Of a stretch of 64,000 nt of DNA, positions 32,601-45,064 are shown one piece after another. This DNA is from Pseudoips prasinana. Its lineage: Eukaryota; Arthropoda; Insecta; Lepidoptera; Nolidae. Both the position numbers and the translations under genes were made by a program. The DNA lies in the NCBI GenBank assembly GCA_951640165.1, contig OX621252.1, positions 15,583,934-15,647,933 of the forward strand. Reading direction: 5' to 3'. Numbering within the stretch: the stretch's first letter is position 1; every line of letters begins with the position of its first letter. The notes below the pieces were generated by a model. It was given only the letters and a program-made list of their open reading frames with translations, made no database searches and had not been told where the DNA came from.

Positions 32601-35048
32601 ATGTTCAAAGCGGGTTTCAACAGAAAAAAGGCTAAAATGGATGAAATTCAGAGCATGTACGGTTCTCTTTTCAAATATGTCACAAAAACAGATAGCGGCC
32701 AAAGTTCAAGTAAAGTACCCGAGTCTCCTGCTGACGAAAGTAATGATTCACATCTTGGAGACTCACATTCAGATAGAAACATCGACAATACACAGAATCA
32801 ATGAAGACGACCCAGGAACTTGACGGAATCAAAATAAATAATGAAAATGACGCCGTTAATGCTACTTACGGAAATAGCATTAGCTTCGAAGAATCAGTTC
32901 AACACTTGAGAGATGTTTCACATTGGAGTTTACCGGTACCTGATAATGTTCGCATTAACATAATAAAAAAGGGCAGTGAACATTCCCAGAACAAAGAAGG
33001 ACCGTTTCCTACGGTATCTCGTCATGTTTCAAAGATTAAAGGTGATTCTCGTCATCTTTCACAAGAATGGTTTTATAAACAGTGATGAAAAAAATCTACG
33101 ATCATGGATGGTATTTTCTCCTATATCAAATAACCTGTACTGTTTTTGCCGTCGTTTATTTGCTGTCAGCAACATACAAACAACATTTACAACTGGATTT
33201 CAGAAGTGGTGGAAACTAAATCCTAAAGTATTGGATCATGAAACTTCATGTGAACATTTAGAAAATTTCGAAAAGTGGTAAACTTAAGAAATGAGATTAA
33301 AATCTCACACCGCAATAGATGGTGCAACCTTGCAATTAATGAATACGGAAAAACAGAAGTGGAAAAATCTATTATCTAGATTATTAGATATAACATTGTT
33401 TTTGGCTAAACAAAACCGAGCATTTCGTGGACATTATGAAACCCAAGGGTCGTCTAATAAAGGTAATTTCTTAGAACTAGTTAAACTGCTGTCAAAGTAT
33501 GATGCAGTACTCAAAGAATATATACTATATTTGGAGCAGGAAAAAATACCTAAACTAACATATTTATCGCCAGAAATACAAAATGAGTTCATAAATGTTT
33601 TAGCCATTCATGTAAAATGTCAGCTTGTCAAAGAAATTAAATCGGCCAAATATTTCGGATCATGTTTGATAACCTGACGTTTCATATGTCGATCAAATGT
33701 CTGAAGTGATTTGTTTTGTAAAAATTTATAATACAAAAGTAGAAGTCAAAGCAGTATTCTTAGGATTCATTCCTTTACATGAAAAAAAAAGCAGCTGATT
33801 TAAGTGCTGAAATACTAAAGAAGCTTGAAAACGATGGCTTAGATATTATGATGTGTCGTTCTCAAGGTTATGATAATGCTGCAGTTATGAGTGGTATACA
33901 CGGAGGAGTGCAAGCTGTTATAAAAGAAAAAAACAATAAAGCAATTTTATTGGTTGTATAGATCATTCAATTAATTTATGCGGCAAACATTCGTTCGCGC
34001 AAATGTGACAGTTGTGTTACATTTTTCAGAGCAGTGGAAACAATATTTAACTTTTTTCTACTTCCACAAGCCGTTGGGAAGTGCTCCTCAATCACAGCAA
34101 AGCATCTGTTAAAATACTTTCGACAACGCGCTGGAGTGCTCATTATGGTGCAGTAAAAGTATTGGAAGGAACTATGTGACCAAGACGTAAATTTAGAAAC
34201 TAGAGGTGCTGCACAAAATCTAATGCCTGCTGTGTGCAATTTCTCATTGCTTTGTTTTCTTTTGCAATGATGTGCTAAGGGAAGTGAACAATGCTCAGAT
34301 TGCATTACAAAGTAAAGGTTTATGTGTTGATGGAATAATCATAAAACTAGAAGCACTTCGTCTATTCATTGGAGAGAAACGGTTGCATCTAGCAGAAGAG
34401 GCAATAGATTTTGCTGTACGAAATTCGGAAAAATACAACATTTCAATGGAACGACGAATTCGTCGCAAGAAACGCATGCCCGGTGAGTTAGCATCGTCCA
34501 CCGATGCTGGACTTACACTTAGAGCGGACCTTCATAAGGACATGTTAGAAGTCTTGACAGATTCAGTATTGAACTCGAAAGAAGAGTAAATTCCATTAAA
34601 GACGTAGCTTCATTGTTGAGGTTGTGCAGTTAAAAACCTTGCTTTCGGCAAACACTGAACAGTTAAAATTTGCTATATCAAAATTTACTAACCTTTACGA
34701 TGTATCAGAAACAGAACTCCTTTTAGAAATACCAAGATTGAGAAGACATTTAAAAGCGACCAATGTTACTGTCTCTCTCTAATTGGGCGACACTGGACTT
34801 TGAAATTTATTGTGGAATGGGACTTTACAGAATCTCTTCCGAATCTAACGGTCGCACTAAAGTTATTTATAACAATATGTGCATCAGTTGCTTCATGTGA
34901 GAGAAGTTTCAGCAAATTAAAATTAATTAAAAATTACCTGCGGTCTACAATGACTGAAACCAGATTAAACAATCTTGGTATTTTAACGATAGAACACGAG
35001 GCAACACAAAATATAAATTGTGAAGACGTGATTTCTGATCTAGAATGA
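32601..35048 (+). pseudogene. hAT transposase (ZMYM1/DUF4371-like), broken
   Basis: Frames in order: MFKAGFNRKKAKMDEIQSMY from 32601, a linker, then GNFLELVKLLSKYDAVLKEY and LSPEIQNEFINVLAIHVKCQ at 33291-33677 (DUF4371 region), MMCRSQGYDNAAVMSGIHGG at 33779-33961 (catalytic-core region), and FITICASVASCERSFSKLKL at 34800-35048, the C-terminal hAT dimerisation motif. At least six frame changes or stops separate them, so no active enzyme is made. Confidence 0.85.
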
Positions 35049-35427
35049 AGAAATTTTTATTTGTTTAACATAATATACAAATATTTGTAATAGGTACTCG
35101 TATTTTAATAAAACGTAAATGATTATAACTTTTTTTATTTTAACAGTTTCGATTGAGTTTTGGGGTGACACCTATAAAATCCGCCCCGGGTGCCACCTAT
35201 GCTAGCTACGCCACTGATGGGGAACCCCCAAAATTATTGTTCTTTTTCTATTTTTTTGTGAAAATCTTAATGCGGTTCACAGAATACATCTACTTACCAA
35301 GTTTCAACAGTACGGCTCTTATAGATTCGGAAAAAAGTGACTGTGGCATACGGACGGACAGACAGACAGACATGACGAATCTATAAGGGTTCCATTTATT
35401 GCCATTTGGCTACGGAACCCTAAAAAA

Positions 35428-36344
35428 GGAATGCACTCTTGTCCCGAATTTATCGAAGCTGAGTTTATTTTTGATGAGTCCCTTGTTAAGACCATCAGCG
35501 GTCCAGTCTAAATTTACGCTGTTATAAAGAAAGTATTTCTCGTACAAGTTTAATAACTATTGTGTATATTATATTATATGTTTAAGAAACGAGTGTGCGT
35601 TAGGCCATGTGACTAATATACATATAAATTATAAATGTACTTATCGATATATCTATAGGTACTATATATATATTTTATTTAGTTCTTTAATTTCGATAAT
35701 TCAAAAACTAAATAAAATATTATTTCTAAACGTTTTTATAAAAATTTTCATAAATATCTATATGTACCTAGAAATAATTGTGTATACATAACATATTACT
35801 ACAAACACGTTCTGACTATTTACAAGCGCTTTTGAAAGTCTACGTGAAAAAAAAACCCTTTTATTTATTTATTTTATCTAGTTGATAATTATTTCGGGTA
35901 AGACAACTTAAGAATCTCAATTTATATAAAATTTTTGATAATATAGTAACATAATCCAAGAATCAGATGATATATAATACTTAATAGTTCATCTACTCAA
36001 CACGAGATGGCGTTGCTAAAAAAGATTGACTATATTTGCTTATTTACAAATTATATACCTATGATAGGGCCCGGCATTGCATACGAAAATAAGCGAGTTG
36101 CGTAATATAAAATCTTCTATCTATCTTTCCTCTCATAAAAGACATTTACACTACTAACAAATTAGGTAAATTAATTTCTATAGTCCAAAAAACAATACTT
36201 CATGGAACGTTTAGCGAATAGAGCATTGATTTTGATAATACCTACTCGTACATTACAAAAACTTTACGCGTTGTTGAAGCGAGTAGCGTTCCATGGTAAA
36301 ATATTGCGACTAACTATATATATAAGTAGGTGATTTATTATGGT
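35428..36344. other. Unassigned AT-rich intergenic DNA
   Basis: No exon, repeat family or notable structure recognised. Confidence 0.45.
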
Positions 36345-36715
36345 TGATTAAAAAAAAACCCACACCACCACACATGTTTCGTTTAGTTTCTGTCTCCTAC
36401 GCACTGTTTTTTGGGTTTTCACGTGCTCGTAGGTGTTAGTAGATTGACGATGATTTTGTTATGGTACGCTTGATACTGCTTCTGAGAAAAGAATTGGAAT
36501 TCTAAATTGGAAACTGTTCAAAACATCACAACCTGTCTTTTTATATTGTAAGCTGGTTATGGTTTTTCTCTATTCTAACCGTTGGGAATATTAAATAAGG
36601 CTTACGTTAGGAACCTTCTAACGGCGGTATCCTGTGTTTAAAAAAACTGGGGAATAAATCTCCTAGCTTTATGTTTACCATAATAATATTGTCCGAATGG
36701 TGTGAGTCTGTCTAG
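36345..36715 (+). repeat. Repeat R, copy 1 (left of DIRS-like element)
   Basis: Shares ttttgggttttcacgtgctc, ttgttatggtacgc, attggaaactgttcaaaaca, acgttaggaaccttctaacg and ataaatctcctagctttatg with 41826-42290, in the same orientation. Confidence 0.75.
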
Positions 36716-36791
36716 CAGGCCCCAACGAGATTTATCATCATGAGATAGATTTTCACAAACACATTATTTTGTAGATACCTGTAGAAAATCT

Positions 36792-36796
<5 letters not shown>

Positions 36797-36833
<37 letters not shown>

Positions 36834-36870
36834 CATACATATATATATCTATATATATATATATATATAT
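36797..36870. repeat. (TA)n microsatellite, compound
   Basis: Two long TA tracts separated by ataatacatacat and a few C interruptions. Confidence 0.85.
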
Positions 36871-37179
36871 AAAAATCAATGCCACTTTTCGTTGTAAGAA
36901 AGTAACACCTTTACTGCAGGTTGTACTGAGAAATTTGTAAATAGGTGGAAAAAACTTCAAAAAAAAAACGGGTAATAATAATAATTTAAACTTTCTAAAT
37001 AATTTCAAAATTCATCCCATTCAATCGATTTCCCCCAATAACAAAATTTTCCCGTGCAAAGACTCGAATGCACAAAACAAATCCCTCCCCGGAGATGTCG
37101 GCAGGAATAATAAAGATGTTGTGTTTCAATCACAAGCTATGCAAATCAGTACTCATCCGTTAGGATTCCTCTGGTCAAT

Positions 37180-39432
37180 ATTTTGAGTTCCAATCTTCAG
37201 ATTCCGTCACATTTAAAAAAGGGCACTTTATGTTGAAGATCGACGTTCACAGGCATATCTTCACGTGACGATCAGTCAGAACCATCGTAAGTTTCTTTCA
37301 CTTTCGTATCAGGAAAAATATACGAGATGACTATTTGTTTGCAAAAATCTGGGGAGCCTGTCAGCTTCGTCAGAAGGGTCTCCGGGTCGTAGTGTCGTTT
37401 CTGTTCATGCACGGAAATCCAGTAGTTTTGGATCAATAAACGAAATTCACATTCAATACATCCTGAGATGGCAGATCAATCAAGCGAAGTCATCGGCCAC
37501 CATAGTATACCTGGAACACATGTTAAAGTACCAAAAGACTGTCGAAAATGAAGATTCAGCAATCGTTGACTCAATAAATCAAAAGTTGAATAAAGCTGGC
37601 ACGATGCCTGAGTGCCTAGGGAGATTGAACTTCGCATCTTACGCAGTTCCTTGGGCCGACTTCATTGCCGTCATTTGTATTCAAAAATCATCCCGCAGTT
37701 TACTACAAACAAATCCTAATCGAAAATATCCCATCCTGGATCCTGTTTTTGAAGAATTAGAGTGGTGGCTAGAAAACATTCACAGGGCATCGCATCTATT
37801 ATCCAAGCCCCTCAATCTTCATCACTTCAAATGCAGTGAGATAAGGTTAGGGAACTACTGCAAACAATAGCTATGGGGGAATGGACCCATTCCCAAAAGA
37901 AGTGGCACAGCAATCTAAAAGTATTTTAGGCCGAACACGAAATCCTTTAAGAATAGGGCGCCGAAATTTGTCAGAAGACAGATGCTAATGATTCAGCCGG
38001 ACAATCGGACATTATGTGAACAAACAAAGCGGCACCAAATCAACAAGGTTATTGAATGCGATCACGATGCTAGAATTTTGCGAACAAATGCAATGTCACT
38101 ATATTACAGAAATAAACAACTGAATAGCGGACAGGCTCTAGCAGGAGAGAACACTCCAGAATGAAACTTTAGCGAAAGAGTAAATTGCTCGATATTCCGG
38201 AAGTACGGAATGTCGGAAATAGAATTTTTTGTTGCAAGGAAATCAGAATTAGTTCCGAATGGTGTCAGCGAAGATTCGACCGACACCAAGAGCCAGTTTT
38301 GCGATGCGTTCAACAGAACATGGAAGTACAGTGTAGGGTGGATATTCCAACCTTCAGCGCTAATTCCACAAGTACTAAACCACTTACAAACGTCGTTACG
38401 TTGCTTCCATACTGAAAGCACCCAACTGGAACATAGTCTGTTAGAAACCGGAACTAGACCAAATAAAAGTGAAGCCGCCTCTACTAAACCCAGATCTTCA
38501 CAAGAGGTTGGTAGATCTCCGTACGAATAGTGCCCCTCAAGGAGTAGAGCGCTTGTAGTTTGTGGTTTGGTTGGTTCGAGCTGGTCCAAGCAGATAGAAA
38601 ACTGGTCTGAAGACAAAGTGAATGTATAAGACACATCTTGGAGGCTGTCATCTCTTAAAACTTAGAGACCAACCTGGTCAAGATGGTACAATTGGGCTAG
38701 AACATCTGATATTCCTGTAGTCAATCCCTCTCCGCAGGATTTAGCTAGATACATGTGCCATCTTTGTAAAGTTGTGCAGCCAGTACCCAGAACTACCGCT
38801 CTAGTTCCTAAATCAGTTGTGGCAAACTAAAGTAACCCTATAAAATCACACGAGTATAGCTCCTATCCTCTGGTGAGTATTGAAAGGAATCTTTGCAAAT
38901 AGTTCCCCGGTTAAAAAGCCAATAACGTGGCCAATAGAGGATTTTCTAAACTTCCTACACGCCTATAATTTTGACCACAATAGATTATTTGCGGTATCGA
39001 GGCACACATGCGCGTTTTTCTGTTGGCTATCGGTAGAAGAATATATGACTTCACTCTTCTTTCAATAAGAGGTGGAGAATTCGAAGATATGGGAGATGAA
39101 TTAATGTTTTAGCCCAAATGTGGGTTCCAAACTGATTATGTATCATGCAAGTAATCAGGATGGTTCAAAAGAGGAGTAATAAATAGACAGTCGACTTGAC
39201 CTCGTCTCTTGGATGAGACCGTTTCGATCTCAAGAATACGCCGCAGCCTACCCTCAAAAGATAGGTTGTTTATTACTACCGAGAGGGCCAATCAGAAACG
39301 CATCCCGTATAGTTATTATTACTTAGTTTAGTTATATGGTTAAGAACATTATTCAAAGAAGCAGGCATTCACACATCGGCAGGAAGTTTTAGAGCACCAG
39401 TTGCACCTAACAGCTGGGTTAATAATCACTTT
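37180..39432 (+). pseudogene. DIRS-like tyrosine-recombinase retrotransposon, decayed
   Basis: Fragments in order match DIRS/PAT pol. 37230-37400: RT (AYLHVTISQNHRKFLSLSYQ). 37520-37870: RT end and RNase H start (CLGRLNFASYAVPW, FEELEWWLENIHRASHL). 38210-38530: EIEFFVARKSELVPNGVS, AFNRTWKYSVGWIFQPSALI and PQVLNHL, equivalent to the EVDLFASR...DAFS.SW...FPP region. 38880-39068: SSPVKKPITWPIEDFLNFLH, the start of the tyrosine recombinase. About 39345-39425: LFKEAGIHTSAGSFRAPVA, near its catalytic C-terminus. Many stops and frame changes. Family assignment rests on motif order read by eye. Confidence 0.72.
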
Positions 39433-39762
39433 AAAATTGAATGAATTATACAAAAAAAATAAAAAACAAAACAAATTGCAACCCAATGTATTGAGCTGAG
39501 ACAAAACTTCTAATCAATTTAATGGTGATAATTATGTGGATTATGATATACTCTAATTATTATTTTAATTTTTTTGGGGAATTTCATTTGAGCTGCACAT
39601 ACAATACCTTTTCTTAGGTAGGTATTTACTTGAATAAATGATTATCATGATTGTTTATTTAATTGGATCATTTAACCTTATCATAGTCACAGTACGCATA
39701 ACCAGTCTCATAATGAGATATTAAGACTAGTCAGGCAACGCCGGCAGATAATAAACACATCT

Positions 39763-40100
39763 CAATTGTGGTTCAAGCGTAGGCTCGAACACCTAAATAG
39801 AACCGTTTTTCCCCTGAAGGGTAAAAAACGGATATTTAGGTTTCAGCCGTAGCTTGAACCACACTTTAGGGCCTTGCCGGCATAAGGTACTGAAGCAAAT
39901 GGCCGCCGCGCGCTGCCTGTCATGTGCGAAACAAGGATAGGTATAGTGATGACATCATAGATTCACTTAATGAGAGAGTGAGATAGCAGATGTTGATCAT
40001 GAATATTGAAGCGTTAATCTCAATTGTGGTTCAAGCTACGGCTGAAACCTAAATATCTGTGTTTTACCCTTCGGGGGAAAAACGGTTCTATTTGACAGTT
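39763..40100. repeat. Foldback with inverted outer copy
   Basis: caattgtggttcaagcgtag pairs with ctacggctgaaacc-type sequence on the right arm (tttcagccgtagcttgaacc), loop near cccctgaaggg. A further copy in the other orientation follows at 40017 (tggttcaagctacggctgaa). Confidence 0.7.
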
Positions 40101-41287
40101 TTTGTTTTGATGACATTTTTGTGAAGTGTCTAGCTTGCGGGCCTTATTATTATTATACTTTCAGATCGCCCAATAGTGCTCCGACTTACAAGCTATTATG
40201 TAGGTAACTTACAAATCTAAATTTCTACGTTCTGCGAACTAGGTATATATAGTTCAGAAGATATTCATTATTTAAGCAAACATCTTGCCAGTGAGCCACA
40301 TTTAATATATTACTCTATTATATCATCATATAATAGAGCTAGGAGATTGATACTTTTATGTACCTTACAAATTCTTATATTATTCTCTCTAATTTTTTTC
40401 GAGAAACAAAGCAACAAATACCTATATGCTATGGAAACCAGAACGAAAAGATAAAACGGACATGAAATCTCCGGAACACAGGAAATACTTTATTTTTCGC
40501 CAAGGGCAATAAGGTTTCGAACTCGGCGTATGGGGACTGGGGAGGAAATATTCAACGCCTTTTAGTATAAATAGGGTTTACCTATGTAGTTTTATGTAAT
40601 AATTATTAACTTATTATTAATTGTTATCCTAATTTCATATAATATTATGTCAGTACACTTAAATTAATATACCTACTCAGCGCATAAAAGATAAAAATAT
40701 ATTTAGGTAGGTATATAAAATTTCAGCCTAACATTCATTCTCATCTCATCTCAAAGAACGACTAGTATTAATTATGGCACATATAATTTCGCTCATAAAA
40801 TGATGAAATAGAAAAAAACCACAACATTTTGTGCTCTTGAACAATAAAAGCCAGCTTCATCATAAGCTATTTATAACTAAAGGGGCACCTACTAACCTAT
40901 TGACGATGGCACCAGCTTCTATTAATTACAACGAAGGAAGAAACTTCGCATTTAGTTGACAATTTGAATTGCAAATTAGACACGTGGGCTATATTTTTGT
41001 TATCATGTTGGCACACGCCGCACGTCAGGCCAGGCGTGAATTGTAAATTATTTGAATACTTATCTAACATGTTTTTATTACAATTCCTACGCGCCTCTTT
41101 CTACGAATTGAGTGTCCGCTTAAACGTAAACATATTTTAATAACATGTTAATTAAATACCTTGGGCAAATATATTTTAATTAAGTTTTTTGATATGTGGC
41201 TCATCTACAGTTTTATTTTTTCGACCTTGACTTACAAGGTTACAGGGCTTTTGGCGGACCATCTAAACCACTTAACTCACGAACTAC
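40101..41287. other. Unassigned AT-rich intergenic DNA
   Basis: Nothing recognised on either strand. Confidence 0.45.
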
Positions 41288-41450
41288 TTGAGGGTTGTGT
41301 TCCTTGGAAGGTGCTTTAAAGTCATACCATTTAACGCTCTAATTGCCTTACCGGCTACCGCGGATCACCGCCCTGACATACTCGACATTGCTCTTCTAAA
41401 TAACACATATTTAAGTACTTTTGGTTTCTATAGAAGTTCATCACGAGTTA
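41288..41450 (+). mobile_element. Fragment of a Jockey-like endonuclease domain
   Basis: The frame reads ATADHRPDILDIALLNN, resembling the NHRPDVLDI motif of the APE endonuclease of Jockey-type non-LTR elements. Short and broken; low certainty. Confidence 0.4.
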
Positions 41451-41825
41451 AGAATTTCGCCACCGACCGGTCATTATCAACTACGCCCCTCGTAGTGGCG
41501 CTTCCGGTCCTGTCCTGCCAAAGATATCACCTACAAAAAGCTCAAGGGCTCAAGTCTGCTTTTCAATATTACTAAATATTACTAAATCCAAGTGAACAAG
41601 AGCACCGAGGAGAAGTCTACGGTTCCATCGATGGAAGCTCCCGGCAGATGCGCGTGAGTTGATGAATGAAAAGAACGCAGCCATTTCGTAGAAGAACCGC
41701 GCTCGCATGCGACCCCTTCAGCGTAGGTAGGTACTTTAAGAAAGCGAAGACGGAAAACGGGTGGATACGCCAGATTTTTACGAGTCAACATGATATTCTT
41801 TTAGAATCAAGTGATTTGTTATTGT

Positions 41826-42290
41826 TGATTTTTAAAAACCCAAAACGTGTATTATCTACTTTCTGGCTCGTACGTATGTTTGTTGGGTTTTTACGTGCTC
41901 ATGTATATAAGAAGATTAACGATGATGTTGTTATGGTACGCACGATACTGATTCTGAGAAATTCTAAATTGGAAACTGTTCAAAACATGCTAACCTGTCT
42001 ATTTTTTATTATTTATTCATAACGTTATCTATATTTCCCAATGTGACAGAGTGCTTATCTAAATATAAAACAATTTTATACAACTAAATAATTAATAATG
42101 TCTTTTTATATTATCCCATCGGTTAAGAAACCATTGCCAAATGGTTTCTTAACCGATGGGATTATAAAATAAGGCATACGTTAGGAACCTTCTAACGGCT
42201 GTATCCTGTATTTACTTACAACACTTTGGAATAAATCTCCTAGCTTTATGGTTATCATAATAATAAGTATTGTCCAAATGTCGTTGAAAT
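41826..42290 (+). repeat. Repeat R, copy 2 (right of DIRS-like element)
   Basis: Direct-orientation relative of 36345-36715. It contains a 23 bp-arm hairpin at 42113-42162. Its right part, from 42149, is included in the tandem duplication and recurs at 45065. Confidence 0.75.
42113..42162. repeat. Perfect hairpin, 23 bp arms, 4 nt loop, at duplication start
   Basis: atcccatcggttaagaaacc then att pairs exactly with aatggtttcttaaccgatgg then gat; loop gcca. The tandem duplication begins at 42149, inside the right arm. Confidence 0.9.
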
Positions 42291-42469
42291 TCATCTGGCA
42301 ATGACAAAAGCTAATTGGGAATTTTTTGCAAGATCTAAGCCATACTACTAGGGTCATCGTGTTCAAAAACATGACATTTTCACCTCTAAAAGTACAGAAA
42401 AAAAAGAATTTCGAATATTTATAACTGATCTGTAACTTGTTATTTTATATGAGGTGTAATACCGAGTCT

Positions 42470-42507
<38 letters not shown>

Positions 42508-42656
42508 TTGGTGTACCAACAACTTAAACATTAACATGAATCTTTAAAAATAGTACAATATGTAAAATCTAAATGTCTAGTTACTTATAGGTAAACACTA
42601 CATTCAAAATTTAATGAGCTACTTTTACAATTTTTTTTCTATTTGTAACTAAAACC

Positions 42657-43490
42657 TTAAGACCTACTGATAGTTTTCCGAAATAATCCTAATGAGACGT
42701 GGTGGATATCAATCCTGCCACTGCATTCGTTATATAATTTTGTCATTCGGCAGAGAGGTGAGTTTGAGCCAAGTAATGTTCTACGTAGTGGAGGAGCTAA
42801 GGGAGTTATCGGTTTTCGTGGAATATGGAACGGAACTCTAAATCGTATCCTTTGTAACAACTCAGGGCAATCAATTTTATTTCTTAACAATTTAAATAAA
42901 AATACCATATCAATTACATCTCTCCTCTTAGAGAGTTCCATCATCTTAAAATAATGTAACCTGGTTTTATAATCCACTTTTTTCCCCCCCAATCCCACCG
43001 AGTATGACAAGTGCCGAACAAATCTCTTTTGAATACGCTCGATTCTGAGAGAGTGAATTGCAAAGTGGGGACGCCACACAACAGCAGCGTACTCCAGAAC
43101 ATTTCTGACAAGGCAGTTATATAAAATTATTTTAGATTTAACATTCCGAAAGTTTTTACTACTTCTAATTAAAAATCCAAGCATCTTGGAAGACTGCTTC
43201 AGTGCCCTCTCGATGTGAGGAACATACGTGAGTTTTCCATCCATTAAGACCCCCAAATCCCTAATGCTCTCAGTCTCTGTTAGAATGGTATCACCCAACA
43301 TATACGATGATGCTGTCTTGTTATGCTTTCTTGAAAATTTTATATGAGCGCATTTTTTTGCGTTTAAGTCAATACCATTTTGTACTTTTGTATTTTTGTT
43401 TGTATTTTTGTTTATTCTATTTTGACTTAAACGGGCGAAAATTGCATAATACGATGAAATTGTGTTGTGTGTGTCAACATTAAGAGCCAT
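42657..43490 (-). pseudogene. Non-LTR reverse transcriptase C-terminal fragment, unit 1
   Basis: 277 residues from the RT thumb to the C-terminus of a Jockey/CR1-like ORF2. Motifs: LNAKKCAHIKFSRK, SIRDLGVLMDGKLTYVPHI, LVRNVLEYAAVVWRPHF, IQKRFVRHL. A poly-A tail (poly-T on +, 42475-42505) follows 150 nt after the stop. The endonuclease and palm are missing, so it is a 5'-truncated, dead copy whose remaining frame is open. Confidence 0.85.
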
Positions 43491-43702
43491 TCCTAAACAA
43501 GCCTTCCTAGATTTTCACACTAGACTAATAGTTTTTTATGTAGTAGATATGTACCATGTCCGGCTGTTACTTTTTATGTTTTAACAAAAACCAATTGATA
43601 ATCTTTTTTAAACTGTAGAAAATACATGGTCTGGTAAACTTTGGCGACTTAAAACATAAATAGAAAAACGGTCACTCATAGTCTATTCCTTTGATTAGGT
43701 AT

Positions 43703-43843
43703 GTACAGACGCCAGCACATCAAGCTACCCGAATCAGTCAAATTTCCCCAATTAAAAGTGAACCTTACGCTGTTGTGATAAAGTTGAAAATCTATAAAAG
43801 AAATTTGACAGATTGGGGTAGCTGGATGTGCTGGCGTCTGTAC
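43703..43843. mobile_element. ~140 bp MITE, copy 5 (in tandem-duplication unit 1)
   Basis: Complete copy, gtacagacgcc to ggcgtctgtac. It was duplicated together with its surroundings; the second copy is at 46615. Confidence 0.88.
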
Positions 43844-45064
43844 TATAAATATTGAAAACGGTTCACTTTTTACGCGATTTAATCGATTTATTGTTCTTCC
43901 CTTTTTCACACGTGACTAAAGCAACACCGTATTTTCCCTATATTTCTCTATAAAAATGAATGTGTTTTTGAACGAACTTAACAAGTTTCCATTCCAAATT
44001 TAAACAAAGACTGCAATGGTTAAAAGTTATAAAAGGCATTACTTAAGGGAAAATATAAATAAACTTTTATATTGTCAGTTATTTCTGTGAAATATAGCCA
44101 ACACTAAAAATGTATGGGATGAAATGTAAGGAACAATATAGGTATATTGTTCCTCACGTACATATTATTGATACTATTTAAATTGTGAGTGAAATGTATG
44201 CCCAAAGCGTAGGTAGATACTGAAGTTTATGTATGACTAAGATATTTGTTAAAGTAATGTCATGTCAATTGTCACGAATCAATTTAACTGATATTTTTTG
44301 TCCAATTAATTGACCCTGGTGAATACAAATGTGAATCCAATTGGTTGTTGTGAAAAATAATCCTTTTATTGATTATTCCCATCTGCCCCCTTCAAGCTAC
44401 CGGGGTGGTGGCTGAGATTAGTTAGCTTGTTGCGTTTACCACCGTAAGCATAGATAATCAGGGCGAGGATATCACAAGTAAAGTAGAACAAGTTAATGCT
44501 ATAAGAAACTCTAGTGGCACCTTAACGAATACGATATATTGTACTCGCCGGCCACCATCGACGTTAGTGTGAAATCGTAACGAATGCCTCCTCCAATCGT
44601 CAATCGGAAGAGTGGTACCCGTCTTCACGTATAAAAGTAAATCAACAGTTGTAAATAATATACTTACCTAAGAACCCCGATCCTCTCATGGACCTCCTTG
44701 CCAGAAACCGCCCTGAGTCGAGGTTCAAACGCCAAAGGAAAACTAGTTTGTAGTCTTATTTGATATATAAAGACAGAAGTACTAGCCATCTGGCTAGTAG
44801 TCTTCTCTATTGCGTAGTGAACCAGTGAAAAACAAACGTCATATAAAAATAAAATGCTCATGCTGTCTTTAATGTGGTTGCGGTCTGCGGATAAGTTTTT
44901 GCTGCGCTCTATTTCTATAATTGGCGGAGCTTCCTATTTAGGAGTAGAAGTACTGGTCGATTCCTATTTTGGACTACATAATTAAATTCTTTTATTTTGG
45001 ATAAGTGTGTCGAGTGTTGTCGTCGTTAGCTACTGAGTCATATTACTTAACTTCGCTAAGTTGG
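43844..45064. other. Unassigned part of the duplicated unit
   Basis: Includes a small palindrome aggaacaatataggtatatt then gttcct (44129-44154). A stretch from about 44880 with aattggcggagcttcc could be the primer-site region of an LTR element, but no LTR pair was seen. It recurs at 46756-47976. Confidence 0.35.

Larger units (their letters stand above)
31364..35216 (+). mobile_element. hAT-superfamily DNA transposon with 8 bp target duplication
   Basis: Ends cagtggcgtagcta and tagctacgccactg. Both sides carry atggggaa (31356-31363 and 35217-35224), the 8 bp duplication expected of hAT. Subterminal regions are rich in G+C and related (gggtgtcccgtttggggtga against its inverse near 35160). The interior carries a broken transposase gene. 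Confidence 0.92.
30684..35427. mobile_element. CCGGCCAAGTGCGAGTCGG repeat, split by a SINE and a hAT element
   Basis: The left part starts accggccaagtgcgagtcgg then actcgcccatgaagggttccgtagc. The right part resumes at 35225 after the hAT and ends ttggctacggaaccctaaaa, whose ggctacggaaccct is the inverse of the left agggttccgtagc. It contains gacggacagacagacagaca. A fragment of the same family is at 63300. Class not assigned; common in Lepidoptera. Confidence 0.7.
42149..45064. repeat. Tandem segmental duplication, unit 1 (2916 bp)
   Basis: From ttaaccgatggg to ttcgctaagttgg. Unit 2 follows immediately, head to tail. It contains part of repeat R, a non-LTR RT fragment with poly-A tail, a MITE and unassigned DNA. 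The only differences seen are poly-T length and a few bases (e.g. acgtacatatt versus acgtatgtatt). Confidence 0.95.

Noticed and set aside
42181..42372. 63-residue frame repeated exactly at 45097
   Set aside because: Exact repetition is due to the segmental duplication and the frame lies in repeat R. Not evidence of a conserved gene.
44880..45064. Possible LTR primer-binding region (attggcggagcttcc)
   Set aside because: No LTR pair, polypurine tract or coding region could be linked to it, so it is left unassigned.
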